From positions 186,001-250,000 of the forward strand of contig JAPFFF010000015.1 of the NCBI GenBank assembly GCA_039105265.1: a stretch of 64,000 nt of DNA. Reading direction: 5' to 3'. The notes beneath the pieces are model-generated. The model saw only the letters and a program-made list of their open reading frames with translations. It was not told where the DNA came from and did no database searches. This DNA comes from Tritrichomonas musculus (lineage: Eukaryota; Parabasalia; Tritrichomonadida; Tritrichomonadidae). Every line of letters starts with the position of its first letter. Within the stretch, counting starts at the first letter, position 1. The position numbers and the translations under genes were made by a program. Positions 41,601 to 51,098 of this stretch are shown here, piece after piece.

Positions 41601-42473
41601 CTTTTTAAGTGCGCTTTGGAAGTTGTTGCACCTAAACTTGCTAAAATTATTATCGAGAAATCAAAGAAAGTTAAGCAAAAAGGTAAAAATATTGATATGA
41701 ATGATGATTCCTATACCATAAACAGAGCATGCCAATTTTTCCAGCTGCTTAATGAACTTCTATTTATTATTCCGAATTTAAACTTAAATCCAGCTCAATG
41801 GGATCCAATAACTGAATTATATCAAGCAATATGCAAAAGTGATACTGATTTATTTTCTGAGCAGATGAGCGCAGCTCTCTCTGTTATTAATACTTTTAAT
41901 ATTCCATTAAGCTTTGATAATCTAATGTTGAGCCTTGGAATCAATTTAAATCCAGATGGAACCATAAAAGTTACAAATAAAGCTAAAAATTACAGCAACC
42001 TTCACAACTTCCTACCTCATTTTATTTCACTTTTGAATACTCGATTTACATCGATTATTCTACCAATAGAATTTCTTTCTTTCTTCTTTGATAATATAGC
42101 ATTTGCACCAATAGGAAAAGTTTCAAAATCTTTTGAGCAAATTAAGGCATATGTGAATCATTTGTGCAAAATAGCACCCAATGAAGTAAATGAAATTTTG
42201 CAATCAAAGAAAATGAAGAAATGGGAGACCAACAATATTTGCATGATTATTACCGTCTGCGAATTTTTGAATAAAAAGAGGATATTACTTCCTCACGTAG
42301 CCCAAAGTTTTAAAGAAATTGCAAAGGCTGGAATCGATGTTAACGATGTAGTTTTAAGAGCAATTAACAGAAGTATGAAAAATGCATATAATGAGCAAAC
42401 CATTGGTAAACTTTGCGAAGAAAGCAAGCTAAATGCCAAAGTAAAAGAAGCTCTTAGAAATTTGCTTCAGTGA
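35667..42473 (+). CDS. Giant ubiquitin-specific protease (USP9X/USP34-type layout)
   Basis: A 2,268-aa product, one of the largest genes here. The UCH/USP catalytic domain lies at about residues 1,248-1,535. The Cys box GLKNLGMTCYLNATLQQF is near 1,251, with QQDATEF in the middle. RIPPFLIIHLKRFEFN is followed by the His box ALGGHYISFVKTKK near 1,489, and by GWLCFDDETV, which supplies the Asp/Asn. The catalytic Cys, His and Asp are all present, so an active deubiquitinase is expected. About 1,200 residues before and 730 after are helical, ARM-like sequence, as in USP9X, USP24 and USP34. A glutamine/asparagine-rich patch lies at about 680-745, and a possible ubiquitin-like fold (VTVYWQDQSNIMHFVVPPSA) follows at about 790. 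No frameshift. Confidence 0.93.
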   Translation: MLDPFTNFDSWLSNAAYAINNPTKFEEFYSIFEGFLANISQTGLLPDRLAYRTGFFIDKLNTQFCKSIINSEEKNDVKLPIIRQYLDLFLKFSLYGIASYDKAAINLAITILSDGNKPFYQATSRHSIYKSLCKKYVEYGAMKLITEKFSDPIQDLELYKLLITLVSVLNIHDQNYDPTMYIKTSAQLMQEYLLKNQLTLNVEIFCNCIEEIRNALPNKHDIIVLFISEFLPLITFFFPSHSFEQRFAAVKEVSLLTTEDLFHKQIGIYFQNNINLVENLQFRSEYASCIGNIISLIARLDCCTAKTVQQIWEKKTYLHDSETKSFYDMFLRFAQFGKGPILQKTIELIFSLEHNDEWFDLLDSLLLYMKDRKDCGDYLNQIRDFLMKIIFVDIPIDSNQYENNLNILDDEYTSPNKIGRAKSSLLMMVTYGASECIFLKVVSLLSHGSNNYVLHLLNNFFNDDTKIKISPDIILRTLDKTLDLLIESTLSPDSNGPSEEIKSFILKLCRYNKDPLTIPQLEKIFSCYRVLNVDENKELNNFNADNDVNELKTLNTYSTFPNFFKFLDSLAVEDSITPDHLELLLSHFHSNDRSFFKLIKHLIYEANDSNPLAAKVTHLPLNKEDLLWNFALIDSPQRLEFDKLLCQIYASNDGDELSDQAVIDAFLDKWQFFYNQQMNIKKNSNAPMNPINHEYQISQLCYPTQINPESQMIQGNSFYQINQNYQIGQDNQTQNIPQSTNLNLITSLPILIDILRLFIYTMECQSSLNFSYAHKYESEKIEVTVYWQDQSNIMHFVVPPSATIGSIIESISNEKNIKISTPVLTPHNSYNSNKPLKRTQTVGVYAEEQPNGKKEAMLDIRYEKSHKVKLHKRDARVSSEVINSVYIDDIFNILLYEENDLPSYNLFKFLPQYKKAPDFKKIDFEDPNLDLRILFPFDHLCFFLYNMISLLIDSSEDINIAQRLIEFKNFDSYLIDAIEHFIIGKENKSLNELSVDLVNYFLDFFNLVPLLDEKSKNKLKDASSRGQRLFVVLIKLSLNPSLFKMVKKVCDFQFQTKSENFTRMPYPDDFDDIFKMLILNEEKKVRDFAVSQFEKINIPVRVFTDCLSVIGDSISEEFLSTLTSHLSNEIINEPRFCQIILNLLYSGSVQGTFLSNILTLILNLLQIHILDKKELPNLLEFLINRFITVNCNKNDRVAFETASKCLVLLSSEKDFLLKQYLEKENNKRTKPFHRFQIDGSQIEIAKCNRVGLKNLGMTCYLNATLQQFYSIKPFRYAIMNYNGDNEFMKQLAFLFQNMKYSKTKSVTTQGFVDNFLLMGEKLNPRCQQDATEFILSFFDLFQDDQYYKNLVDELFKVVITNSIRGLENDDYYENDTNEPSYVFELEVNKQLHSINDGFEHFIKPNYLTGQNMYRIGRDKLINAVNYSVLSRIPPFLIIHLKRFEFNQDIYERKKISQRYEVLKEINIAKYTNNKDQEAIYSLTGIIIHRGIALGGHYISFVKTKKNGWLCFDDETVTEINENEVMQQASGIEKSNIAGYILFYQRENYFDIPCNDLKDTYALPESRKIEIDTLNEENLQQQLVCSSGYFELMKGLSKLISNDYLETCLKYSVSTLPFAKAADNSKELYNTLSRRVKSIQMNLEANQFSNSIGNNLISYISNNGFLSSSLFECPIEQARKGIVKLIKSCFVPSQNLINDTNFIDCLSNFAREVFKLVPNCLLNYTNIDQLFNVLSYFVRKFPVIKKIAETEWNEEIRLLFINGTSLLIASKPNLRIDYVFRGMNLTHFLKFVCNIDLSNDDPTQKVFSDPFYEDVLISATKPKAISLFTNCYYSREQFISIFQKQKLINEDCYKLFSLIFHIVPDQAVNLVMTCEFKKISYPCKNQDIITLMASMACMFPKTAEIIVNSCNEWMPVFLTDDDYCARNNAVVCALYTVPSQTITNHGLLDLDIPKFISLPVEMEIKTRPVDDEIINRSKILFKCALEVVAPKLAKIIIEKSKKVKQKGKNIDMNDDSYTINRACQFFQLLNELLFIIPNLNLNPAQWDPITELYQAICKSDTDLFSEQMSAALSVINTFNIPLSFDNLMLSLGINLNPDGTIKVTNKAKNYSNLHNFLPHFISLLNTRFTSIILPIEFLSFFFDNIAFAPIGKVSKSFEQIKAYVNHLCKIAPNEVNEILQSKKMKKWETNNICMIITVCEFLNKKRILLPHVAQSFKEIAKAGIDVNDVVLRAINRSMKNAYNEQTIGKLCEESKLNAKVKEALRNLLQ

Positions 42474-42765
42474 AAAAAACAAAACAAAACAAAAAAAATA
42501 GATTTATATGTAATCATATATATATGCTTTATATAATTTTTATCATTACTGTATTTTTTTTTATTATTTATCTTGTCTAAATATAATTGTATCTGAATTA
42601 TTTTTTTATTTGTTTTTATAAAATAATGATATTATACTCAAATTCATTAATATCCTGGGTTTTGGACGAAAAATTAAATAAAAACATTAGTTTAGTTAAA
42701 ACAAACAAAATATGACTGAACTTCAAATTCTAAAAATAGTTTCTCAAGAAACTAATAATTTGAAA

Positions 42766-44154
42766 TTATAGATTAAGTGAATCAGGTCTTTTCCTATAAG
42801 TAAATCCGAGAAAGGCTAACTGAGCCCATCCACTATTTTCTATTTGTGGTACATCACTAAGATCAAACATATCTTCACAGGTAAAATGAGAAAGATCAAA
42901 AGGAGCGCTAATAGAAGGCACAAGGGGAGGAATGTTCAGACTAGGCTCATCAAAATTGAATCCTTTGAAAAATGGTGAGTTCTTAACTTCATCAATTGAT
43001 GGCCGTTTATCAACTGGCTTGAGAAGCTCTCTAATTAGGCTTATTGCACTTGATGGTACAAACCTTGTAGAACTCGATGGAAAATATAGATATTTTTTGC
43101 TAAAATCAGTCTTTGTTTCAAAAAATTCGCGAACAATGACTTCTCGAGGAAAAGGAACTTCTCCATAAAAAAGTTCATACAAAATTATTCCAACAGACCA
43201 AAGATCTGCTTTGAAAGATATATTCCTTTTTCGTTTTGATGATGTATACACTTCGGGAGCCATATATTCAAGAGTCGACATTTTTGAGGCAGTTTTTCCT
43301 CTTTGTTGGAGGAGAATTTCATTAATCATACGTTTGTTTGAGATATCTTCATCAGCATTATTTGGGAAATTTAATTTTGAATCTATATCTTCTTGAGAAT
43401 TATCATCAAGTATCTCTGAGATACCAAAATCAGATATCTTTAAGTGTCCATCACTTTTCATAAGAATATTTTCGGGTTTAACATCAAGATGTACTATATT
43501 AGAGTTGTGGATTGCTTCCAAGTCTAATATTAGCTCTCCAATTATAAATTGAATTACTTTGGTATTTGAGCTGATGGTTCGCATTAAATGGCGAAGGTCT
43601 CCTCCAGGAATATATTCAAGAAGATAATAAATGTTCACTTGATCTTGAAATGATGCATACATATTAACGATTCGTTCATTATTTGTTAAAATAGATGAAA
43701 GTATTTTACGCTCACACATTATATTTGAAACAAGACCATTTTCAATAATTTTTGTTTTGGGCATTACTTTCATTGCATAAAAATTATGATCAGTTTTATC
43801 AGTAACGAGAAAAACGCGGCTAAATTCGCTTTTTCCAATAAGAGCATGCTTAACAAACATGCCTGGATTAGTTTTTGTTCTTAAGATTCGAGTATAATTC
43901 CTTAAAGATTGCTTCAGCTCTTCTATTTTTTCAGCTTTTTGAGGTGGTGGAAGATCTTCACACGAAAGAACTTTTTGAAAAGCTTTATTATTTTCTTCAT
44001 TTTCGATTGTGGTCTTCATTATGCTTTCCTCAAGCACGTTAGAAACTGTTTGAGCACGCAACATCATTTGAGGGGTCGGGTCCATTTGATTATGAGAGTA
44101 TTGATGTGCAGGAATATTATATGAAAGCATTGCTGGCCTTCGAATGACTGACAT
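42766..44154 (-). CDS. AGC-like Ser/Thr protein kinase with HLD catalytic loop
   Basis: A 462-aa protein. The first 100 residues are polar with a predicted helix. The kinase domain runs from about 103 to 405. The glycine loop is IGKSEFSRVFLV, where the second and third glycines are replaced. The lysine is in YAMKVM, the catalytic loop is VHLDVKPENI (Leu for Arg of HRD), the metal site is DFG, and the end of the activation loop is LEYMAPEV. An insert of about 50 residues sits between DFG and APE. The C-terminal tail (FFKGFNFDEPSLNIPPLVP) looks like the AGC tail, which suggests an NDR/PDK1-like position. The HLD loop means it would not need activation-loop phosphorylation in the usual way. Catalytic Lys and both Asp residues are present, so it should be active. 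Confidence 0.88.
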   Translation of the reverse strand: MSVIRRPAMLSYNIPAHQYSHNQMDPTPQMMLRAQTVSNVLEESIMKTTIENEENNKAFQKVLSCEDLPPPQKAEKIEELKQSLRNYTRILRTKTNPGMFVKHALIGKSEFSRVFLVTDKTDHNFYAMKVMPKTKIIENGLVSNIMCERKILSSILTNNERIVNMYASFQDQVNIYYLLEYIPGGDLRHLMRTISSNTKVIQFIIGELILDLEAIHNSNIVHLDVKPENILMKSDGHLKISDFGISEILDDNSQEDIDSKLNFPNNADEDISNKRMINEILLQQRGKTASKMSTLEYMAPEVYTSSKRKRNISFKADLWSVGIILYELFYGEVPFPREVIVREFFETKTDFSKKYLYFPSSSTRFVPSSAISLIRELLKPVDKRPSIDEVKNSPFFKGFNFDEPSLNIPPLVPSISAPFDLSHFTCEDMFDLSDVPQIENSGWAQLAFLGFTYRKRPDSLNL

Positions 44155-44845
44155 AGGAATAATTTTTATAAAAATATAAATTTATATTTTTGAATTAAAC
44201 TCCAATTAATTGAATTTTCTAAATAAAAATTGTAATTGAGAAAAAAGGTTTTGTAGAAATTGAATATTCAATTTAAAATAAATCAATGAAATTATTTTTA
44301 ATATATACTGATATTTTTCATATTAAAACCATTTTTTATATATATATTTGGCATTTAAACTTTTATTGCAAATTATAAAATAGTTTTTAATTAATATAAA
44401 ATACTAAAATAATTGAAAATGGGTCAAATGATAAATTCTATTAAATTTCAATTATATTGAATTTTTGAGCAATTGAACCATATCATAAATTGATAATATA
44501 TCTAATACAATTACCATTTTATTTTTTAAAATAATAAAAATTTGTTATATTTTTCTATACTATTTATCATAATTGATATATTAATATTTAATATTTTTTA
44601 TTTTTGAATATATTCATGCTCACAAATTTCTTTTTTTCATATTAATTCAATAATTAAGAAGAATAGTTTTTGCCAAAATTTTATTTATATATAAGTTTAT
44701 ATTCATATCTTTAATAAATAAACGCATGTTTTTGTAAATTTATAAAATAATATAATGTTTAATAGTTTAAAAATATATTAATTCATAGTCATTATCAAAA
44801 TAAAAGCTTTTTGTTATATTTGAAAATTTAAACGTTTATTTATTA
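44155..44845. other. Divergent intergenic region, 691 bp
   Basis: Lies between two outward-reading genes and so should carry both promoters. It is almost pure A/T with many short TATATA runs. No clear element stands out. Confidence 0.55.
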
Positions 44846-45811
44846 ATGGAATCGTTTGATTTTGATGTTAATTCTAATTTATCACCACGCTACATAGAAT
44901 CGCTTAATCAAATTATGAATATCATTGATGACCTTGATTTAAAGGATGATTTAACTACAAATAATGTTAAGATTTTGATGAATTTTGCAAGAAAGTTAAA
45001 TAATCAATTATTAACACATATTGAACGTTCAAAATTAGCATCAGATTTTCAAAAAGCAATTGATCAAGTTCTATCTTTTTCAGATGTTCCTGACCAAATT
45101 ATTTCACGCTGCGACTTTCTTAGTAAAAAGTTTCCCGAGGAATTTCATAATATATCTTATGATTTTAGAAATCTACGTGCTTTCAAATATCCAGCACTTG
45201 AAGATTGCAAAAATTCATTAATCAATTTGAAAAACCATGGACATCGAAATGAAGCTGATCCTATTCTTAAATTAATCGAATTACGTTCTCTTCATTTTAA
45301 ATTATTTACATCAGTTGAAGAACTTCAAACAGCAATTTCAAATATGATGGTCAAAGAAATGCATAGAAATGACCCTAATAATTTGTCAAAAGAAAGATTT
45401 GAAGATATCTTAAAAGATTTATATGAGGCAAAACAAGAAGCTGAGAAGTTTTCAATTGAATGTAAAAAAGCTCAAGATGAATGCAAAACAATGAAAGAAC
45501 TTAATGAAAGATTAAAAGCAAATATAGTAATTATGCGAGACGATTTTGATTATCGCCAAAAGGTTAATTTATTAGAGATTGAGCGTAGAGATAAAGAACT
45601 ACGGCAGCTTCGGAATGTTGCTCATGATCACTTACAAACACAGCATGAAATTCATTCATTGAATTCACAAAATCAAGTATTACGAGCTCAGATCCAAGCT
45701 TTACAGAACCAGGTTCATCAAGAAAAAGAAAGATATGAAACCTTAGAATCAAAATATCAAATTCTATTCAATGAAAACCAGAGGCTTGCTGCGCAAATCA
45801 AAAAGCAATAG
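44846..45811 (+). CDS. Coiled-coil protein (321 aa), function unknown
   Basis: The N-terminal 160 residues are helical with conserved-looking hydrophobic positions (MNIIDDLDLKDDL, FARKLNNQLLTHIE). From about 185 to the end is one long heptad coiled coil (RNVAHDHLQTQHEIHSLNSQ, LRAQIQALQNQV, NENQRLAAQIKKQ). No signal peptide or membrane segment. The layout fits a cytoskeletal or scaffold protein; no family recognised. It converges with the next gene, leaving about 360 bp between stops. Confidence 0.8.
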   Translation: MESFDFDVNSNLSPRYIESLNQIMNIIDDLDLKDDLTTNNVKILMNFARKLNNQLLTHIERSKLASDFQKAIDQVLSFSDVPDQIISRCDFLSKKFPEEFHNISYDFRNLRAFKYPALEDCKNSLINLKNHGHRNEADPILKLIELRSLHFKLFTSVEELQTAISNMMVKEMHRNDPNNLSKERFEDILKDLYEAKQEAEKFSIECKKAQDECKTMKELNERLKANIVIMRDDFDYRQKVNLLEIERRDKELRQLRNVAHDHLQTQHEIHSLNSQNQVLRAQIQALQNQVHQEKERYETLESKYQILFNENQRLAAQIKKQ

Positions 45812-46172
45812 ATAGCTATATACATTTTTCTTTTGCTGTATCTCTTGTTTGTACATTTTTAAAGGCTTCATTTAGTTATATAGTTCTGATCAAAATTTAA
45901 TGGAGCATCCTTGTTAATTCAAAAACTGTTTGCATTTTATTTTTAAATTTTTATATAATAAATAATAAAACTATTATTTCAAAGTACAACATTAATATCT
46001 ATGATGTTTAAAGTTTCTTATTCTTTTAAAAGTATTGGTTCTAAGCATTGAATTAAATTCATTCCAATTCTAATTTTATACTTGGACATATAAAAACATT
46101 TTTCAGTGTGAAATTAACAATTTCATGCTTAGATTATAAGGATTTCTTCCCTGTGTTAAATCAATTTCTATA
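45812..46172. other. Convergent 3' spacer
   Basis: 361 bp between two convergent stop codons. A plus-strand ORF starting at 46,108 is antisense to the next gene and not supported. Confidence 0.6.
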
Positions 46173-47636
46173 TTATTTAAGAAGTATTTCAATAATATAT
46201 TCCAAATCTTCAATATTGAAATCTTCATATTCATCATATTCCATATCTTCAAGATTTTCTAATTCTCGAAGCTTGAAAAGCCAATCAATGAATTCATCAT
46301 TCCGTTTAATTTGGCTTATTGAATCTCTAATAGCTGAAGCAATTTCATTTTGATCTGTATATTCATGCGAATAAAAAGGAATGATTCTTTGAAAAGCGTA
46401 AAAAATAAGTAGCCAATCATGCTCTCTATCATCTATTTCATCAAACTCATAATTATCAGAGATTATATCGTAATTATATGCAATTAATTCCAGAGCTTTA
46501 TCGTTTATCATCAAAGGAATCATACTTGTGGTTGCTTTTGCGAAGACAGAGCATATAAATCTATATAAAGTAATCTTAAGTCTATATTTAATATTAGAAT
46601 TAAATTTATCAATTGCAATTACTAAAAAATTGAGATTTATACACTCATTCGTGAAAAAGTGTGGGGAAGTAATCAACTGAATTATTTGCGTTAACACAAA
46701 GAAACATCTTTCAACAACTTTTGGAGATTTGCTGAGAATTCTTTTACTAATCCAGTCAATTATTTGGATTTTACTCAAAAATTCGGCTCCTTCAGTTCCA
46801 AATGTAAAAGTAATTGATATGATAATATCTAAGATCCATCGAGAAATTTTATCATCATCGAAATCTTTTTCTAAAAAAATTCTTAACTGACATTTACTCT
46901 GAAAGTCACTTATAAAAGCAACATCAGCATCAACATAATCTGAAAATGCTCGAATAATTATAAGAGCTTGTTCAACGGTTGCATTTGCATATAATGAATG
47001 AAGGATTTCAAAAATTCTTATAAATTCTGAGAAATACTTTGAGTAATCAAATCCGTCTAATTTGCAAATAAGACAATTCAGAAGATTTACTGCATATTCA
47101 AAAATGTCAGTATTTATTTGGAGGGGCGGTTCACCATTATTTATAAATAATAATGATATTATTTGATTTAATATTCCCATTGAAAGCAGTCTATCACGAA
47201 TACTTCTACTTGGTATTGATAAATTTCCATAAATAACTAGCACATCTTGTGATGGGAAAAAAGGGGTTATCAAATCAATGACATTTTTTTCAGAAAGAAT
47301 AGCCTGCATCTCAGATTGGAAGCTTGTACAGTGGCGATATAATTTCAAAATCATATTTACTATTTCTTGATCTTGAGCGTGTGAATGAAGAATGTTCATT
47401 GTGATCTCAATATATCTAGGCGGTAAAATGATATCAAATTCTCTTAAGTTATATTCAAAAAACTTGATTGAACTCAATTGTGACTCTAAACTATTAGAAA
47501 AAAGTGATCTTATATTAAATTGAATTTCCTCATCTGATGGTATTGAATTATTTTTATCAGCATTAAATGATTTATCTGCAATGGTATTACTTTTTAAAGT
47601 AAATGTATCGTCATCGATTTTTTTAATGGAAATCAT
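46173..47636 (-). CDS. Armadillo-like helical-repeat protein (487 aa), function unknown
   Basis: After about 50 polar residues the whole protein is alpha-helical with the spacing of ARM/HEAT repeats (NMILKLYRHC, AVNLLNCLICKL, VVERCFFVLTQIIQLI). The last 30 residues are strongly acidic (EDMEYDEYEDFNIEDLEYI). No catalytic motif. Importin-alpha-like and other ARM scaffolds are possible, but I see no N-terminal importin-beta-binding basic region. Many trichomonad proteins of this type are uncharacterised. Confidence 0.82.
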   Translation of the reverse strand: MISIKKIDDDTFTLKSNTIADKSFNADKNNSIPSDEEIQFNIRSLFSNSLESQLSSIKFFEYNLREFDIILPPRYIEITMNILHSHAQDQEIVNMILKLYRHCTSFQSEMQAILSEKNVIDLITPFFPSQDVLVIYGNLSIPSRSIRDRLLSMGILNQIISLLFINNGEPPLQINTDIFEYAVNLLNCLICKLDGFDYSKYFSEFIRIFEILHSLYANATVEQALIIIRAFSDYVDADVAFISDFQSKCQLRIFLEKDFDDDKISRWILDIIISITFTFGTEGAEFLSKIQIIDWISKRILSKSPKVVERCFFVLTQIIQLITSPHFFTNECINLNFLVIAIDKFNSNIKYRLKITLYRFICSVFAKATTSMIPLMINDKALELIAYNYDIISDNYEFDEIDDREHDWLLIFYAFQRIIPFYSHEYTDQNEIASAIRDSISQIKRNDEFIDWLFKLRELENLEDMEYDEYEDFNIEDLEYIIEILLK

Positions 47637-47804
47637 ATTTGCAATTCTCGAACATTTATGCCTTGAAAAAAATTAGTCAAATGATAAATGCATTTTTTTT
47701 TTTTAAAAAAAAACATATATCTTTATAATTCCAAAATAAATCATTAGATTAACATATTTATATTGCTAAAATATACAAAATAATTAATGATATAATTTAG
47801 TATT

Positions 47805-48539
47805 TTATTTAAGATAACCATCTGGAAGCCATGTAGGCTTTTTCTTGGCCAAAAAGTTTCTAACTTTTGGATCACCTGTGTTAAACAATTTACCGCAGGC
47901 TTCTTTCTCTTCTTTGTCACATTTCCATTCTGGGCCAATGAATTGATCTAAAATTCTAAATGTTTCTTCATAAGGTTTATTCAATCCCTCCAAAATGTAG
48001 CAAAATGTAATAACATCTAAAGTTTGTGTCAAGTTTTCAATATTTAATTTGTCGAAAAATTTAACGAAGTAGGGGACAAGACCTTCCTTTTTATCCACCA
48101 ACTCGGCTTCAAGCTCATATTGATAGCATTGGTTAGCAAATTCATATATGTTTTGATGATTTAAAGTGCTATTAAGATGGCAGTGCATTCTATGTTGAAG
48201 AGATTGAATAAAATATGCATTTGCAATATGTAAAAGAGACATGACTTCTCCTTCAGTATATTCCAATTTTCCGCTGTAAAGGAACTCAATAACTTTTGGT
48301 AAAAGATTCATTGGATTATCGGTCATTTGAACTTTACCTGATTTAGCTTCTCCTAAATTTCCAGTAAAGGCGTTTAAGAAAAAATCAGAAGAATTTGCAA
48401 GAATAATGGCGTGAGCTTTAATTGGAGCGATTTCATTCTCTTCTGGAAAGACAAGCTCGCAATCTGTAAGCTTTCCTTCTTTATAAAAACGAAGATAGTT
48501 GAAATATGGATTAAGATATAATTCTGCTTGATAATCCAT
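47805..48539 (-). CDS. BTB/POZ domain protein (244 aa)
   Basis: The BTB domain covers about residues 20-120: LTDCELVFPEENEIAPIKAH, AIILANSSDFFLNAF, PKVIEFLYSGKLEYTEG, LLHIANAYFIQSLQ. A BACK-like helical extension follows to about 220. There is no kelch, MATH or zinc finger. BTB proteins usually dimerise and serve as adaptors for Cullin-3 ubiquitin ligases or as scaffolds; which applies here is unknown. An Inr-like TCATAA lies 4 nt before the ATG. Confidence 0.88.
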   Translation of the reverse strand: MDYQAELYLNPYFNYLRFYKEGKLTDCELVFPEENEIAPIKAHAIILANSSDFFLNAFTGNLGEAKSGKVQMTDNPMNLLPKVIEFLYSGKLEYTEGEVMSLLHIANAYFIQSLQHRMHCHLNSTLNHQNIYEFANQCYQYELEAELVDKKEGLVPYFVKFFDKLNIENLTQTLDVITFCYILEGLNKPYEETFRILDQFIGPEWKCDKEEKEACGKLFNTGDPKVRNFLAKKKPTWLPDGYLK

Positions 48540-49054
48540 AGATTATGATTTATATTAGTGATTACAAACCGTTGTCAAATTTTTTGTTCTCTTGCCAAAA
48601 TTTTTAGACATGTAAAACAAAAAATTATAAATTCTAAAAGTTTATAAAGAAAATGCTTAAACTTTATGATTAAATGTTTCTATAATTAGAATGCATTCAA
48701 TTTTATAGGATAATCAGAATTTTGTCAAAATATTTTTTTGTCATATGAGTTGCAAAATAATTACACGAGATCGTCTTATATTATTAAAACTAAACATAGA
48801 AGTTATTCTTGGTGATAATCATCAACATTGATATCTTTGTTTCAATTGGGACACAATAATTTCATAAAATAAAAATACATTTAAAATGAAATGACGATTT
48901 TTAAAATAAATATATAATAATGCATTTTTTGTGATATAATATATAAATTAAGTATATCAATTTTGAATATTAATCAATGTAAATCAAGAAATATTAAAAA
49001 ACTTTTTTTCAATCATACGGCCAAATTTCTTATGAATATCAAAATTTGTATTTA
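48540..49054. other. Divergent intergenic region, BTB / golgin
   Basis: 515 bp between outward-reading starts. The minus strand has an Inr-like TCATAA at 48,543-48,548 for the BTB gene. The plus strand has TTTCAATCATACGG at about 49,008-49,021 before the golgin ATG. Confidence 0.45.
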
Positions 49055-50656
49055 ATGGATGAAAATGAGTCTAAGAACAATCCATTTTCTAAATTCAATA
49101 GAGAAGAGCTGGAAGACCAAGCTCTGAAAAGCCTAAAGTATATTAAAAATTTAAGAAAACAAAATACAGAAATTTTGGAAGTACTTAAACAAACTGAAGA
49201 AAAACTTCTTGTTCAAATCCAGGAAAACGATGAACTCAAAGCTGAAAATCAGAAGTTACAAGCAAAATCATCTTCAGATTCAGGAATATCAAGTTTGACC
49301 AGCTCACCTAGTTCACCCTTAGCAGCAGCTACGTTATCATTAGGTAACATTGGCCGTAAATTTACAGCAATTTTAAATCAAAAGCCAGACATTAACTTAA
49401 CACTTAATCTTCAAATTGATGAATTTTCTATTAACGCAGATTTAGCTAACAACGAAAGCAACGGTGAAGAACTTCCTCAAGTGACTCTTTTAAAATCTCA
49501 AATTGCTCAACTCAAGCAATCTTTATCAAAATCGCATCAAAATGAATTATCAATACGTGAGTTTGCATCAACTCTTCAAACAAAACTGGAAAACAAAGAA
49601 TATCAAGAAGAAGAACTCAATTCATGTAGGGATCAATTAAAGGAATCACAAAATCGTTTTGATGAGGTGTGTATCAAAAATGAAAATCTATTACAAAAAG
49701 TTGAACTTCTTGAAAGTGAATTAAATCAAGTGAAAAAAAATTCAAGTGAAATTCAATCACAATTTTCATCCCTTCAGCAATCATCTAGTGATCTAAATCA
49801 ACTTATGGAAAAATATTCGACGTTAATAGAACAGCATGAAACATTAAAATCAGATACAATACAGCAAAGAATTAAAATTCAGGAATCACAAAGACAAATC
49901 GAACAACTAAAAGAGTCACTTAAAAAGTCTATGAGAATGGATCAAGAAAAAGATGAACAAATTAGACAATTCTCTCAGCAAATTAAAGAAAATGAAAATG
50001 AAAAGACTGACCTAAAACACCAAATCGAAGGATTAACCAAACTGATTTCAATTCGTGAAAATGAAATTAGATCATCTCAACAAGAAAAAGAATCAATTAT
50101 TGAAAGACTTAATTCAGGTAAAGGTACAATAGAAACTGAAGCAAAAATCCAAAAAATGCAAAGATTAATTGAAAAATCAAATTCTTTATATGCTGAAATG
50201 CAAATGAAAGCTTCACAATATGAAGAAAGAGTTCATGAACTTGAAAAGCAAATTCATAATGATAAAATTAAAGCACGTGGATTGCCAATAATGCAAGTTA
50301 TAACCCCCAATGGCAATTTCATTCTTTATGATGGAGGAACATATGGAAAATTTGATTCAAAACAAATATCTGATATAAACGATATACAAACTTTCGATTT
50401 TAATTCCAGACCAAATGTGGCAAACCAAGAAAATAGCTTAAACCGAGTAGATATTGGAGTTTTGACTTCTACATCAGCTAATGAAATTGAAGAAAAATAT
50501 GAATATCTTAAAAAATTAGTTATTCAATATTTTAGATCAGATCAAAAAATTAAAACTCAATTGACGCCAGTTATTCTTAACTTACTTAATATTAGTCAAT
50601 TTGAAATTAAGAAAATTATGTCAGGAAATAATAATGGAATTTTTTCTTTCTTTTGA
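49055..50656 (+). CDS. GRIP-domain golgin-like coiled-coil protein
   Basis: The ATG at 49,055 gives 533 aa. Residues 20-75 and about 140-410 are heptad coiled coil (LKQSLSKSHQNELSIREFA, LMEKYSTLIEQHETLKSD). They are split by a serine-rich stretch at about 75-100 and a beta-like part with GRKFTAILNQKPDINLTL. The C-terminus at about 478-525 matches the GRIP domain. The key tyrosine is in KYEYLKKLVIQYF, and LTPVILNLLNISQFEIKKI fits the helix pair. GRIP domains dimerise and bind Arl1-GTP, tethering golgins to the trans-Golgi network. The residues after the domain (SGNNNGIFSFF) are a short tail. Confidence 0.8.
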   Translation: MDENESKNNPFSKFNREELEDQALKSLKYIKNLRKQNTEILEVLKQTEEKLLVQIQENDELKAENQKLQAKSSSDSGISSLTSSPSSPLAAATLSLGNIGRKFTAILNQKPDINLTLNLQIDEFSINADLANNESNGEELPQVTLLKSQIAQLKQSLSKSHQNELSIREFASTLQTKLENKEYQEEELNSCRDQLKESQNRFDEVCIKNENLLQKVELLESELNQVKKNSSEIQSQFSSLQQSSSDLNQLMEKYSTLIEQHETLKSDTIQQRIKIQESQRQIEQLKESLKKSMRMDQEKDEQIRQFSQQIKENENEKTDLKHQIEGLTKLISIRENEIRSSQQEKESIIERLNSGKGTIETEAKIQKMQRLIEKSNSLYAEMQMKASQYEERVHELEKQIHNDKIKARGLPIMQVITPNGNFILYDGGTYGKFDSKQISDINDIQTFDFNSRPNVANQENSLNRVDIGVLTSTSANEIEEKYEYLKKLVIQYFRSDQKIKTQLTPVILNLLNISQFEIKKIMSGNNNGIFSFF

Positions 50657-51098
50657 TATATATATATATTTTTGTGAATAAATAATGTGTTTATTATTAT
50701 ATATTTTCTGGGAAGATATGCTTTTTATCTTTTATTATTATGTTTTTTATCTATTTCTTGCTTCTTTTTTTCGTTATTATGAGTAGCATATATATTTAAA
50801 AAATGGTTTAAATAGATATGAAAAAGCTTTTTCATTGAGAAATGTCTGTCTAAAAGTAATAACGAATATTTAAAATTTCAATGTAATATTTGATTGATAT
50901 ATATCGTCGTTTTTTGAGAATGCAATCAAATAAAATGTTCATATTAACGGTCATTGAATAGAAAAATTTAATGAATAACGTGTTTTTTTTTTTATTAAAA
51001 ATTCTCAAAAGTTTTAATATAATTGTCAAAAAGTTTTGTTGTCGTATTTTATTTTATTCAATTTTTCAAATTTTTACAAGCTTTTATTTATAAATATC
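50657..51098. other. Intergenic spacer golgin-NEK
   Basis: 442 bp of AT-rich sequence; a TCAATTTTTC motif at 51,058-51,067 is a weak Inr candidate for the next gene. Confidence 0.5.
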
